Below are positions 49,306 to 57,944 of a DNA stretch of 64,000 nucleotides, piece after piece; positions within the stretch are counted from its first letter, which is position 1, and every line of letters starts with the position of its first letter. Under the pieces are notes generated by a model. It searched no databases. It saw nothing but the letters and a program-made list of their open reading frames with translations, and was not told the origin of the DNA. A program made the position numbers and the translations under genes. The DNA lies in contig NZ_AEYF01000018.1 in NCBI RefSeq assembly GCF_000292525.1, positions 248,001 to 312,000 of the forward strand. Direction: 5' to 3'. Source of the stretch: Rhizobium sp. CCGE 510. Its GTDB lineage: Bacteria; Pseudomonadota; Alphaproteobacteria; Rhizobiales; Rhizobiaceae.

Positions 49306-49418
49306 GGCTTTCCTCCCCTCGTCTTCTTTGCGGTCATTCTGCGCCCACAGCCACGCCATTGCAAAATTTCGAAAGCCGCCTTAGACGCATGCCTGAAACA
49401 AAAGGACGCTGGACCGCG

Positions 49419-50237
49419 ATGGCAAAGAAGATCGACGAAGAAGCTCTTGGCGAGGCCTATAACCGCGCTCTGGCGCTGGAAAAGGCCGGCGATGTCGACG
49501 CGGCGGTGGCAGCCTATGAGGAAGTCCTGGCAATCGACCCCGACGATCACGGCGGTGCCGCCGTGCGCATCGCCGCCATGGGCCGCGGCGAAACTCCTGC
49601 CAAGGCGCCCGACGCCTATGTCGAGACCTTGTTCGACCAGCATGCCGAGGTTTTCGAGGACGTACTTGTCGAGCAGCTCGGCTATCACGTGCCGATGCTG
49701 GTCCGCCAGCGCCTGCAGGCACTGAAGCTCGGACCGTTCAAGCGGCTGCTCGATCTCGGCTGCGGCACGGGCCTGACCGGCGGCGCACTGCGCGACCTCT
49801 GCGCCGACATGACCGGCATCGACCTATCGGAGAAGATGGTCGAGATTGCCCATGAGAAGGATCTCTACGAGACGCTCTTCGTCGCCGAGGTCGAGGATTT
49901 CCTCGACGACAACGACGAGGACGCCTTCGATATCATCACTGCCACCGACGTGCTGCCCTATCTCGGCGCGCTCGAACCGCTGTTCTTCGGCGCCGCCGAG
50001 AACCTCACCCCAGGCGGCCTGTTCATCTTCTCCTCGGAAACCGTGCCGGACGCCACACTCGCCGGCCGGGCCTACATGGTCGGTCCGCATCAGCGCTTCG
50101 CCCATGCCGACGCCTATGTGAAAGAACGCCTGGCAGCCACCGGTTTCGAACTGATCGAGATAACGGATATCAACGTGCGCATGGAAGACGGCCAGCCGAC
50201 ACCCGGCCATCTGGTCATCGCAAAATATATCGGCTGA
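49419..50237 (+). CDS. Methyltransferase with an N-terminal TPR-like segment
   Basis: The product is 272 residues from the ATG at 49419; an ATG ten codons earlier is possible. The first 50 residues form a TPR-like helical repeat (ALALEKAGDVDAAVAAYEEVLAIDPDDHG). The SAM-binding motif LLDLGCGTGLTGGALRD is near residue 107, followed by TGIDLSEKMVEIAHEK and DIITATDVLPYLG. The substrate is unknown; it resembles small putative methyltransferases next to biotin or ubiquinone genes in other species. It is divergent from the DUF2270 gene. Confidence 0.88.
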   Translation: MAKKIDEEALGEAYNRALALEKAGDVDAAVAAYEEVLAIDPDDHGGAAVRIAAMGRGETPAKAPDAYVETLFDQHAEVFEDVLVEQLGYHVPMLVRQRLQALKLGPFKRLLDLGCGTGLTGGALRDLCADMTGIDLSEKMVEIAHEKDLYETLFVAEVEDFLDDNDEDAFDIITATDVLPYLGALEPLFFGAAENLTPGGLFIFSSETVPDATLAGRAYMVGPHQRFAHADAYVKERLAATGFELIEITDINVRMEDGQPTPGHLVIAKYIG

Positions 50238-50338
50238 CGGCGACACTTGCGCGATTGGCAAACTATCTGTTGCGCGATGCCGGCCGACCTGATACTTAGT
50301 CGAAAGGTAAAGTTTATCGCAACAGGAAAGGCCGCCGC

Positions 50339-51025
50339 ATGTCGCTCGTGTTCTATGGGCATCCGCTCGCCTCCTTCTGCCACAAGGTGCTGATCGCGCT
50401 TTACGAAAACGGCACGCCCTTCGAAAATCGTCTCGTCGATCTGTCCGACGAGAACTCGCGCTCCGATCTCTTCCGCTTCTGGCCGATCGGCAAGATGCCG
50501 CTGCTGCGGGACGAGGCGCGCGACAGCACCATTCCCGAGACGTCGATCATCATCGAATATCTCGAGCAGTATTATCCCGGCCCCGTTCGCCTGCTGCCGC
50601 TGGAGATCGATAGGGCGCTGCAGGTCCGCCTCTGGGACCGCTTCTTCGACCATTATGTCCAGGCGCCGATGCAGACGCTCGTCAGCAATGGCCGGCGCCC
50701 CGAGGGTACGGCGGATGAAATCGAGGTGACCGCCGCCAAGGCGACACTCGCCACTGCCTATGCGATGATCGAAAAGCAGCTTGCCGACAAGCAATGGATT
50801 GCGGGCGATGGATTCACCATGGCCGATTGCGCCGCAGCCCCGTCGCTCTTTTATGCCGAGACGCTGGTTCCGTTTTCATCGGAGCAGCCGAACCTTCGCA
50901 CCTATTACGATCGGCTGCTGACGCGCCCCTCCTTTGCAAGGGCGCTGGAAGAGGCCCGCCCCTACTTCAAGTTCTACCCCTATAAAGAGCGGTTACCTGC
51001 CCGATTCCGGGATGCAGCTGGATGA
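50339..51025 (+). CDS. Glutathione S-transferase
   Basis: The 228-residue protein has an N-terminal thioredoxin-fold domain (LVFYGHPLASFCHKVLIALYENGTPFE, with IGKMPLLRD and ETSIIIEYLEQYYPG) and an alpha-helical C-terminal domain (ADKQWIAGDGFTMADCAAAPSLFYA). It is a general GST of unknown substrate. Its stop overlaps the start of the ArsR gene by four bases, so the GST, regulator and SRPBCC genes form one unit. Confidence 0.92.
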   Translation: MSLVFYGHPLASFCHKVLIALYENGTPFENRLVDLSDENSRSDLFRFWPIGKMPLLRDEARDSTIPETSIIIEYLEQYYPGPVRLLPLEIDRALQVRLWDRFFDHYVQAPMQTLVSNGRRPEGTADEIEVTAAKATLATAYAMIEKQLADKQWIAGDGFTMADCAAAPSLFYAETLVPFSSEQPNLRTYYDRLLTRPSFARALEEARPYFKFYPYKERLPARFRDAAG

Positions 51026-51363
51026 TCGAAAGCCAGGCCGATCTCGATCGCATGTTCCACGCGCTTTCCGACCGCAGCCGCCGCGGCATGATCGATCGCC
51101 TGGGCCGCGGCCCGGCTTCGGTCACCGAGCTGGCCGCGCCGCTCGCGGTTGCCTTGCCGACGGTAATGAAACATCTGCAGGTGCTGGAGCATAGCGGCCT
51201 CGTGCTCTCGGAAAAATCCGGCCGGGTTCGAACTTACCGCCTGCAGCAGGATGCGCTCGCCACCGTCGAGCGCTGGGTGGAACAGCGAAAGAGCCGCTGG
51301 ACGACCACCTTCGACAGGCTGGATCAATTTCTCGCCGAAGAACCGGAGAGTTTTTCCGAATGA
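51022..51363 (+). CDS. ArsR-family transcriptional regulator (SRPBCC-linked)
   Basis: The 113-residue winged-helix protein has FHALSDRSRRGMIDRLGRGPASVTELAAPLAVALPTVMKHLQVLEHSGLV. It lacks the metal-binding cysteines of ArsR or SmtB. ArsR-like proteins of this type commonly pair with an SRPBCC/AHSA1 gene and control it. It overlaps the GST gene upstream and the SRPBCC gene downstream by four bases each. Confidence 0.92.
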   Translation: MIESQADLDRMFHALSDRSRRGMIDRLGRGPASVTELAAPLAVALPTVMKHLQVLEHSGLVLSEKSGRVRTYRLQQDALATVERWVEQRKSRWTTTFDRLDQFLAEEPESFSE

Positions 51364-51836
51364 CGACACGATCTGCCGAACATGCCACCCTCGTCATCGA
51401 GCGCCGCCTGAAAGCCCCGGTCGGCCGTGTCTTCCGCGCCTGGTCGACGCCAGAGGCCAAGCGTCAATGGTTCGCCTGCCACGGCGAATGGGTGCCGCTG
51501 GATTACAGGCTCGATTTCCGTCCCGGCGGTACCGAGCGAAACCATATCGTCGATACGGACGGGCTTCTGCACGCTTTTGACGCGCATTACATCGATATCG
51601 TGCCTGACACCCGTATCATCTATGCCTATGAGATGAGGCTCGGCGAAAGGCGCATCTCCGCCTCGCTCGCCACCGTCACCTTCAAAGCCGAACCCGACGG
51701 CACGAAAATGGTCTTTACCGAGCAGGTAGTTTTCCTCGACGGCTACGCTGATAACGGCGCCCGCCTCCAGGGCACCGAGATCGGCCTCGACAATCTCGAA
51801 CTTTTTCTGGAGCGCGAGGCGAACCCGATCCATTAA
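51360..51836 (+). CDS. SRPBCC (AHSA1-like) domain protein
   Basis: The 158-residue protein has the AHSA1/START-like fold: TLVIERRLKAPVGRVFRAWSTPEAKRQWF, YRLDFRPGGTERN and a C-terminal YADNGARLQGTEIGLDNLELFLE. These proteins have a ligand pocket, but the ligand is unknown. It forms a regulator-effector pair with the preceding ArsR gene. Confidence 0.9.
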   Translation: MTTRSAEHATLVIERRLKAPVGRVFRAWSTPEAKRQWFACHGEWVPLDYRLDFRPGGTERNHIVDTDGLLHAFDAHYIDIVPDTRIIYAYEMRLGERRISASLATVTFKAEPDGTKMVFTEQVVFLDGYADNGARLQGTEIGLDNLELFLEREANPIH

Positions 51837-51841
51837 AGAAC

Positions 51842-52297
51842 TCAGGTGCCCCTCGATTTCTTCCGCGAGACGGCGGCCTTTGATGCCGTATTCAACGCTG
51901 CGGCGGCACGAACGAGCACCTTCAGCGCCTCCTCATCGATCTTGTCGGCTTCATGGAAATCGATGGCGCGCCGGGTGTTGCCTTCGAGGCTGGAGTTGAA
52001 CAGTCCCGTGGGATCGTCCAGCGAGGCACCTTTGGCGAAGGTTAGTTTCACCACGCTCTTGTAAGTCTCGCCGGTGCAGATGATCCCGGCGCGCTCCCAT
52101 ACCGGAACCCCTCGCCACTTCCATTCCTCGACCACCTCGGGCTCCGCCTGCTTGATCAGCCCGCGAACCTGGGCAAGCTTTTCGCCCCGCCAGTCCCCCA
52201 GCTCCTCGATCCTCGCATCGATCGACTGAGAGGGCGACAGTCCCTCGCTTGCTTCCGCGGAATCGCTTTTCTTCATCGCTACTGTCACTTTCTTCAT
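51842..52297 (-). CDS. DUF1801-family protein (copy 1)
   Basis: The 151-residue protein has IDARIEELGDWRGEKLAQVRGLIKQAEPEVVEEWKWRGVPVW and a lysine-rich C-terminus. The YdhG/DUF1801 fold is seen in VVKLTFAKGASLDDPTGLFN and RAIDFHEADKIDEEALKVLVRAA. Its function is unknown. It is one of two DUF1801 genes that sit side by side between two ArsR-SRPBCC pairs. Confidence 0.87.
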   Translation of the reverse strand: MKKVTVAMKKSDSAEASEGLSPSQSIDARIEELGDWRGEKLAQVRGLIKQAEPEVVEEWKWRGVPVWERAGIICTGETYKSVVKLTFAKGASLDDPTGLFNSSLEGNTRRAIDFHEADKIDEEALKVLVRAAAALNTASKAAVSRKKSRGT

Positions 52298-52326
52298 GGT
52301 TCCCCCGTCGATCGAGTGCCATTTGG

Positions 52327-52797
52327 CTACATCCGTTCACCGGGCAAGCGGCTGGCCTGCTCCACCCAGGCGGCGAGCTGGGCTTCGTCGATTTCGTCGT
52401 CCTCGCGGATATCGAAGTAGCGCACTTCCTTCTGCTTGGAATGGCCGGGCGGCAGAGGGTTCAGAGACGCACCCCGGAAGAAGGCCACCTTGACGTATTT
52501 GGTGAAACAATGAACGCTGAGAAACCAGCCCTGCCCTTCGATGCCATAAAGGGGCGAGTTCCATTTGACCGCCTTGTTCACACCCGGCACGGTGCGCGTG
52601 ATCAGAGCGTCGAGACGGCGTCCGACGGCGCTTTTCCAGCCCGGTATCGCAGCGATATAGGCCTGCACGGGAGCATCGCCATAACCCTTGGCGATTTGCG
52701 GATTGCCGCCCGAGAGGAGCTTCGGCTCGGCCGCGGCCGGCTGAGTGGCTGTCTTCTTTCTGACCTTCGCCACGGTATTGGAGGTCCTGCCGGCCAT
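52327..52797 (-). CDS. DUF1801-family protein (copy 2)
   Basis: The product has 156 residues from the ATG at 52797 (ggag eight bases upstream). Its N-terminus is a basic, Ala-Lys-rich stretch. The DUF1801 domain shows VQAYIAAIPGWKSAVGRRLDALI, VKWNSPLYGIEGQGWFLSVHCFTKYVKVAFFRG and RYFDIREDDEIDEAQLAAWV. It is related to but diverged from the next gene (copy 1). A small membrane-protein frame runs into its start region on the same strand. Confidence 0.88.
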   Translation of the reverse strand: MAGRTSNTVAKVRKKTATQPAAAEPKLLSGGNPQIAKGYGDAPVQAYIAAIPGWKSAVGRRLDALITRTVPGVNKAVKWNSPLYGIEGQGWFLSVHCFTKYVKVAFFRGASLNPLPPGHSKQKEVRYFDIREDDEIDEAQLAAWVEQASRLPGERM

Positions 52798-52808
52798 TGC
52801 CTTCACTC

Positions 52809-53011
52809 CTATCTCCCGCGCATCTGGCGGCATAGGCCAGCATGAACAGGTAAAGACCGTTCTGCAATAGCGGGCCAAGCGGCAGCGCCAAGAGGCCTAC
52901 CCAGACGGCCGATTTCTCTTGGACCATCGCGACGATATTGAGGATGACCGCGATGGTAGAGGCAACGGAAAGCCAGCGGTGGATCTGCCGCAACCTGTTG
53001 TTCCACTTCAA
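52809..53011 (-). pseudogene. Small two-span membrane protein, probably frameshifted at its end
   Basis: From a TTG at 53011 (ggggaga upstream) the frame reads KWNNRLRQIHRWLSVASTIAV, then a second span WVGLLALPLGPLLQNGLYLFML, which looks like a short membrane protein of about 70-80 residues. The frame then runs on for about 160 codons through the DUF1801 gene in another phase without stopping. In the adjacent frame a TAG occurs at 52809-52811, where a natural end would be. One lost base near 52810-52840 would explain this. The family is not named; the call depends on the frame pattern. Confidence 0.45.
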
Positions 53012-53053
53012 AGGGATCTCCCCGTTTGAAGTCAACCCAGGCAATGAGCGGCC

Positions 53054-53464
53054 TTACTCCGTCCGCGCCAGCACCTGCTCCAGATTTGCGAAAAACTGTG
53101 TCCAGCCGCTCCTGGCGCCCCCGTAGGCCTGCCGCTGATCCGGCCGGAACCCCGACTGTTCCATGCGCAGGTGCGTGCCCATGCCGGTCGGAGTGAGCGT
53201 CCACGTGACGGTGCTTGCGAGACCATAGGCATCCCAGCTATAGGACAGGGTCTTGTTCGGCTCGACTTCAAGAACCTTACAGTCGACGGAACCCCAATTT
53301 GCGCTGAACTTGAAGCGGTGGTCCGCGACCGGCTTGAAGTCGCTCTTCATCAACCATTCCTGGATCAGGTGCGGCTGGGTGAGCGCCCGCCAGATCTTCT
53401 CCGAGGGAAATGGGATTTCCCGTTCGATGACGACGGAGCGCGTTTCATTCGATGTGTCGGTCAT
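53054..53464 (-). CDS. SRPBCC (AHSA1-like) domain protein
   Basis: The 136-residue protein has VVIEREIPFPSEKIWRALTQPHLIQEWLM, SVDCKVLEVEPNKTLSYSWDAYG and SGWTQFFANLEQVLA, a typical AHSA1 or activator-of-Hsp90 ATPase-like domain. It overlaps the ArsR gene at its 5' end by four bases. It mirrors the pair at 51022-51836 but lies on the opposite strand. Confidence 0.9.
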   Translation of the reverse strand: MTDTSNETRSVVIEREIPFPSEKIWRALTQPHLIQEWLMKSDFKPVADHRFKFSANWGSVDCKVLEVEPNKTLSYSWDAYGLASTVTWTLTPTGMGTHLRMEQSGFRPDQRQAYGGARSGWTQFFANLEQVLARTE

Positions 53465-53790
53465 TGATCCATCCTTTTCAGCAAATCTTCGAGATCATTG
53501 AAGCGGCTTTGCCAGAACCCGGCCATCTCGCTCGTCCAGTCGACCAGTGGCGCCAGAGCGCCGAGCTGCGCGCTGTAATGCGTCTGGCGCCCTTCGTGGC
53601 GGTCGCGCACCAATCCGGCCTGCTTCAGTATGCCAAGATGTTTTGAGACGACCGGCTGAGAAACCCCGGCCCGAGCCGTCAGAGCCCCGACCGTCTTCTC
53701 TCCTTCTCTGCACAGCCGCTCGAAAAGAGCCCGCCGTGTCGGATCAGCAAGGGTTTTGAAGAGTGCGTCTTGAGTATCGGACATTAGCAT
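53461..53790 (-). CDS. ArsR-family transcriptional regulator (SRPBCC-linked)
   Basis: The 109-residue protein has LFKTLADPTRRALFERLCREGEKTVGALTARAGVSQPVVSKHLGILKQAGLVRDRHEGRQTHY, an ArsR winged helix with no metal-binding cysteine pair. It controls, and is translationally coupled to, the following SRPBCC gene. It is a second regulator-effector pair within 2 kb. Confidence 0.92.
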   Translation of the reverse strand: MLMSDTQDALFKTLADPTRRALFERLCREGEKTVGALTARAGVSQPVVSKHLGILKQAGLVRDRHEGRQTHYSAQLGALAPLVDWTSEMAGFWQSRFNDLEDLLKRMDQ

Positions 53791-54154
53791 TCATACCTTT
53801 GCAGCTATGAATTGATTCATAGCCAGTGAGGTATGCGTGAGTCAAGGGGCAAACGAAAAGCGAAGAAATTAGCCAGCCGAGCTGATGCAGATGCAGACCA
53901 GCCAGAGGATATGCCGTTCGGCACAACCGTGAGAGAATTCATCATAGCTCATTGGCTATATAAAAACGCGTTTTCCCTGGATTATGCGCCCTGGGACAAT
54001 TCCGGCAGGAATGGCGCCGAGGTCTCAACAATGGCAATCATCGACACCGAGGACTACGCGATCAGTCGCTTCGGACTGGCATGGCCGCACTCAACAAAAC
54101 GCCGAAAGCCGCGGGCGGCTTCCGGCGATATCCTGTTCTGCGTCGCGTCGAAAC
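53791..54154. other. Intergenic region without a supported gene
   Basis: A plus-strand frame from 53833 contains a short protein-like run but nothing recognised, and it continues into the opposite strand of the monooxygenase gene. GC is lower than in the flanks around 53930-53980. I see no firm feature. Confidence 0.4.
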
Positions 54155-55330
54155 TCAGGAACCGGAGACGACCTTCAGGTTGCCGCCATGGCTGCCGCCC
54201 GCGAAGATCTGCTTGCCGCCAAACTCGTTGTTGAACGCCAGGCGCTGCTGCGCGCGGGTGATACCGAGCTCGGGGAAGAGCAGTTCGGCGACACGATAGG
54301 CTTCTTCCAGGTGCGGATAGCCGGAGCCGATCACCGTATCGATGCCGATCTCCTGATATTCGGCAAGGCGCGCGGCCACCGTCTTCGGCGACCCCACAAG
54401 CGCGGTGCCGGCACCAGCCCGCACCAGGCCGACGCCGGCCCAGAGGTTCGGCGAGACTTCGAGCTTGTCGCGCCGGCCGCCGTGAAGGGCGGCCATGCGC
54501 TTCTGGCCGACCGAGTCGGACTCGTGAACGAAGCGCTCCTGTGCCTCGCGGATGGTATCGTCGTCGAGATGGCGGATCAGCCGCTCCGCCGCCTCCCATG
54601 CCTCCTCGTCGGTCTCGCGCACGATGAAGTGCAGGCGAATGCCGAAGCTCACTTCGCGGCCACGCTCCGCGGCCGCCTTGCGCACCTTGGCGACCTTCTC
54701 GGCCACCTGTGCCGGCGGCTCGCCCCAGGTCAGGTACTTGTCGACGCGGCCGACCGAGAAATCGATGCCGGCATCCGACGAGCCGCCAAAATAAAGCGGC
54801 GGACGCGGGTTCTGCACTGAGGGAAAACCGAGGCGCGCATTTGTCGCCTTGATGTATTTGCCGTCGAAGCTCGCCGTGCCCTTGTCCAGCAATTCCTCGA
54901 AGACCGTGAAGAACTCGTCGGCATGGGCATAACGCTCGTCATGTTCGAGATGGATGCCGTCACCGGCAAGCTCGGCGGGGCTGCCGCCGACGACAATGTT
55001 GAGCAGCAGGCGGCCGTTGGAGATCCGATCGAGCGTCGTCGCCAGACGCGCGTAATAAGCCGGCGATGCCGTGCCGGGGCGGATCGCCACCAGGAACTGC
55101 AGCTTCTCGGTCTTGGCCGCGAGAGCCGCCGCCGTCACGAAGGATTCTTCGCAGGCAACACCTGTCGGCAGCAGCACGCCGGAATAGCCGAGCCGGTCGA
55201 CGGCCTGGGCGATCTGCGTGAGATAGCCGATCTCGGGCGCGCGGTTGAGATCGGCGGAACCGAGATAGGTGCCGTCGCCCGACGTCGGGATGAACCAGAG
55301 GAAATTGATGGGATCGGATGTGGCGGTCAT
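54155..55330 (-). CDS. ssuD: FMNH2-dependent alkanesulfonate monooxygenase
   Basis: The product has 391 residues from the ATG at 55330, in line with E. coli SsuD. It starts [18 protein letters not shown] and includes [27 protein letters not shown]-like loop [28 protein letters not shown] and a C-terminal [19 protein letters not shown]. It oxidises alkanesulfonates, releasing sulfite for sulfur supply. The partner reductase SsuE and transporter ssuABC are not adjacent. A short cysteine-ending open frame lies just upstream and may regulate it. Confidence 0.94.
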   Translation of the reverse strand: MTATSDPINFLWFIPTSGDGTYLGSADLNRAPEIGYLTQIAQAVDRLGYSGVLLPTGVACEESFVTAAALAAKTEKLQFLVAIRPGTASPAYYARLATTLDRISNGRLLLNIVVGGSPAELAGDGIHLEHDERYAHADEFFTVFEELLDKGTASFDGKYIKATNARLGFPSVQNPRPPLYFGGSSDAGIDFSVGRVDKYLTWGEPPAQVAEKVAKVRKAAAERGREVSFGIRLHFIVRETDEEAWEAAERLIRHLDDDTIREAQERFVHESDSVGQKRMAALHGGRRDKLEVSPNLWAGVGLVRAGAGTALVGSPKTVAARLAEYQEIGIDTVIGSGYPHLEEAYRVAELLFPELGITRAQQRLAFNNEFGGKQIFAGGSHGGNLKVVSGS

Positions 55331-55686
55331 GGAAACGGTCCTTTGCTGCAAAATTCGAAAATCAGCTCGCGCGGTCAAGCTGGCCCTTAGCAGGCAACGA
55401 CATGCGGAACGTGTCTGCACACCGCCGCCACCCGGATGCTTGGGAGGACCACGGTGGCGGCGGGAAGAATGGCGTGGCTTTGTCTGCGCGTGAACATCTG
55501 AATATCCTGTCGATCGGCGGCGGCCGGCCGGTTGCCGTCAATAGTCGCCTTCGATGACCAGGATATTGGCATAAGCCACAAATTATATCGACAATATCAA
55601 TTTCGCATTGTCATCCGCTTCGGGGAATAATTTTTCCCGTTCGGGCGCTCGTCGACACGGTGCCTGCTGATAGCGGCCTTCTTCCG
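55331..55686. other. ssuD upstream region
   Basis: Apart from the leader-like frame at 55387-55497, nothing else is supported. An AT-rich segment at about 55570-55650 (aaattatatcgacaatatcaa) probably carries the promoter. Confidence 0.4.
55387..55497 (-). CDS. Possible leader peptide upstream of ssuD, ending in cysteine
   Basis: The 36-codon frame starts at an ATG at 55497 that follows AGGAT with 6-7 bases spacing, and ends at TAA 56 bp before the ssuD ATG. The peptide carries two cysteines near its end ([13 protein letters not shown]) and its last codon is cysteine. A sulfur gene preceded by a short frame with terminal cysteine codons fits translational attenuation by cysteine supply. I see no clear terminator hairpin. 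The function is inference. Confidence 0.4.
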   Translation of the reverse strand: MFTRRQSHAILPAATVVLPSIRVAAVCRHVPHVVAC

Positions 55687-56058
55687 CTATCCCTCCCGAC
55701 GTTCGGCGGCCAGCCGCTCGCGGATAAAGCCGGCTCCACCTGCAAGGCGGTTCGCCAGCTGGCTCGCCGGTTCGACCATGCGCCAATAGGGCGTGACCGT
55801 CGAAACCGGCTCACCCTTTTGCAGCGCGAGGAAAGACAGATCGGCGATCGTGTGCAGATGCCGCTGCACGGTGACCGGACAGCAGGCATCCGCCCCGTAT
55901 TGGGTAGCGAGACGGCGGCGAAGGACGCCGACCTCGGTGAAAACACCTTCCTGTGCCGATCTAATCTGCTCTGCCACCATTTGCTGCGATGGAATCAGCA
56001 TCGCCTGCATCCCACTGCGGCCTTTGCGCCGCGGTTTGATCGTCGGAATTTCGCTCAT
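55687..56058 (-). CDS. Hypothetical protein, MGMT-like fold possible
   Basis: The product has 123 residues from the ATG at 56058. Coding bias is good. The run LRRRLATQYGADACCPVTVQRHL and TPYWRMVEPASQLANRLAGGAGFIRERLAAE recall a group of small proteins with TPYWR-type motifs related to O6-alkylguanine methyltransferases, but the catalytic PCHRV motif of that family is absent. Function is unknown. Its N-terminus is very basic (KPRRKGRSG), so nucleic-acid binding is possible. Confidence 0.55.
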   Translation of the reverse strand: MSEIPTIKPRRKGRSGMQAMLIPSQQMVAEQIRSAQEGVFTEVGVLRRRLATQYGADACCPVTVQRHLHTIADLSFLALQKGEPVSTVTPYWRMVEPASQLANRLAGGAGFIRERLAAERREG

Positions 56059-56098
56059 ATCACCGCTCGCACGCTGGTGACGTCTCCTCAAACTAGAA

Positions 56099-56203
56099 CA
56101 TGACGCCGAAAAGTGTGAGCGGTTTTCTTATGACATCATGATCTAACTCTATAATGTAGAACAGGATGATTTTAGGCCACCCGGCCTAAAATCATCCTGT
56201 TCT
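56099..56203. repeat. RIME-like intergenic palindromic element (copy 3) with a perfect 21-bp hairpin
   Basis: The first part (56099-56141) repeats the aaaagtgtg-gcggtttt core with CATGACG/...CATCATG ends. The second part is a perfect inverted repeat, 56158-56178 against 56183-56203, with a four-base loop (ACCC). It lies upstream of the dehydrogenase gene. Confidence 0.8.
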
Positions 56204-56330
56204 AGGGTTCGCGCGAACGGTGACCAGCCTCAACGCGTCTGTCGGAGGGAACTCCGTCTTCATGGCTTTTCTGCTCCCCCCGTTTCGGTTAATCCTCGGA
56301 GCCTCGTATTCCAGATTAAGGACAGGACAT

Positions 56331-57200
56331 ATGGCTAAAGTCGCATTCATCGGTCTCGGCGTCATGGGCTTTCCCATGGCAGGGCATCTGAAGTCGAAGG
56401 GCGGCCACGATGTCACCGTCTATAATCGAACAGTCGAAAAGGCCGTCGCATGGGCCGAGAAATTCTCCGGCAAATCCGCCCCCACCCCGGCTGAGGCTGC
56501 AGCAGGCGCCGATTTCGTCTTCGTCTGCGTCGGCAATGACGAAGATCTCCGATCGGTGACATCTGGCGAAAACGGCGCCCTGCATGGCATGAAGCCCCGC
56601 TCGGTGTTGATCGACAACACCACCGCCAGCGCCGAAGTTGCTCGCGAACTTTATGCCGCGGCAAAGGAAAAAGGCGTCGATTTCATCGACGCTCCCGTCT
56701 CCGGCGGCCAGGCCGGCGCTGAAAACGGCGCCCTCACCGTCATGTGCGGTGGTGACGAGGCCGTCTTCGAACGCGCCCGGCCCGTCATCGACGCCTATGC
56801 CCGCATGGTCGGCCTGATGGGACCGGCAGGCTCAGGCCAACTGACCAAGATGGTCAACCAGATCTGCATCGCCGGCCTCGTCCAGGGACTTGCCGAAGGG
56901 CTGCATTTCGGCAAGCGTGCCGGCCTTGATATCGAAAAGGTCGTCGAGGTGATCTCCAAAGGGGCGGCCGGCTCCTGGCAAATGGAAAACCGCCACAAGA
57001 CCATGAACGCAGGCAAATATGATTTCGGCTTCGCGGTCGACTGGATGCGCAAGGATCTCGGCATCGTGCTCACAGAAGCCCGCCGCAACGGCGCCAAGCT
57101 GCCTGTCACTGCCGTGGTCGACCAGTTTTACGGCGACGTACAGGCGATGGGCGGCAATCGCTGGGATACATCCTCGTTGCTCGCCCGTCTCGAGAAGTGA
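56331..57200 (+). CDS. 3-hydroxyisobutyrate dehydrogenase-family protein
   Basis: The product has 289 residues from the ATG at 56331, preceded by gacaggac; a longer frame adds a non-homologous tail. It has the NAD(P) motif FIGLGVMGFPMAGHL near residue 5, DAPVSGGQAGAENGALTVMCGG near 120 and the catalytic lysine in GSGQLTKMVNQ near 170. It could be 3-hydroxyisobutyrate dehydrogenase (valine breakdown) or tartronate-semialdehyde reductase; the sequence alone does not separate them. It overlaps the AlkD-like gene by four bases. Confidence 0.92.
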   Translation: MAKVAFIGLGVMGFPMAGHLKSKGGHDVTVYNRTVEKAVAWAEKFSGKSAPTPAEAAAGADFVFVCVGNDEDLRSVTSGENGALHGMKPRSVLIDNTTASAEVARELYAAAKEKGVDFIDAPVSGGQAGAENGALTVMCGGDEAVFERARPVIDAYARMVGLMGPAGSGQLTKMVNQICIAGLVQGLAEGLHFGKRAGLDIEKVVEVISKGAAGSWQMENRHKTMNAGKYDFGFAVDWMRKDLGIVLTEARRNGAKLPVTAVVDQFYGDVQAMGGNRWDTSSLLARLEK

Positions 57201-57880
57201 TTTGCCCCTCCTCCGAGGCCGCCGAACTGATTGCGCATCTCGAAACGCTGCGTTCGGAGGAAAATATCGCCGGCATGGCGCGCTTCGGCATCGTTACCAC
57301 ACGCGCCCTCGGCATCTCCAATCCCGATATCAGGGTAGTTGCCAGACTGGCGAAGAAGAATCACGCCAGAGCGATCGAGCTCTGGCGAAGCGATATCCGT
57401 GAAGCCCGCCTGCTCTCCCTCTACACCGCCGAGCCAAAACGGTTGACGATGGAAGAAGCCCGGAATTGGGCCAATGATTTCGACTCCTGGGAGATCGTCG
57501 ATTGCGCCGCCGATCTCTTCGTCGAGGCCGGGCTGGACGAACTCATCTCAGAATTCGCCGTCGACGAGCGCGAATTTGTCAGGCGCACTGCATTCGCCAT
57601 GATCGCCGGCGCCGCCGTCCATCGCAAACAGGAGCCCGACGCCACCATCCTTGCCTGGCTGCCGTTGATCGAGGCGCATTCCGGTGACCCCCGAAACTTT
57701 GTGCGCAAGGCGGTCAACTGGGCGCTTCGCAGTATCGGAAAGCGCAATCTCGCCTGTTATCCACCGGCGCTGGCCCTCGCAAAGGCCTTGGCGGAAAGCT
57801 CTGATAGGACCGCTCGCTGGATCGGCAAGGATGCTGTCAGGGAGCTGGCGGGCGAAAAGCTGCTGGCACGGCTGAGATAA
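57197..57880 (+). CDS. DNA alkylation repair protein (AlkD-like HEAT repeat)
   Basis: The 227-residue protein is an all-helical HEAT-like repeat of the AlkD/AlkC class, with GIVTTRALGISNPDIRVVARLAKKNHARAIELW, NWANDFDSWEIVDCAADLFVEAG and FVRKAVNWALRSIGKRN. AlkD-type glycosylases excise alkylated bases without flipping them. Its start overlaps the dehydrogenase stop by four bases, though a functional link is not obvious. Confidence 0.9.
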   Translation: MICPSSEAAELIAHLETLRSEENIAGMARFGIVTTRALGISNPDIRVVARLAKKNHARAIELWRSDIREARLLSLYTAEPKRLTMEEARNWANDFDSWEIVDCAADLFVEAGLDELISEFAVDEREFVRRTAFAMIAGAAVHRKQEPDATILAWLPLIEAHSGDPRNFVRKAVNWALRSIGKRNLACYPPALALAKALAESSDRTARWIGKDAVRELAGEKLLARLR

Positions 57881-57944
57881 GGCGGATGCGGGCTCCAAGG
57901 CTGAAGCCCTTATTCGTCAATGCCGCTTCATCAATGCTGCTTCA

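Noticed and set aside
53833..54234. Plus-strand frame between the ArsR gene and ssuD
   Set aside because: No recognisable domain, no convincing ribosome-binding site, and it overlaps ssuD on the opposite strand.
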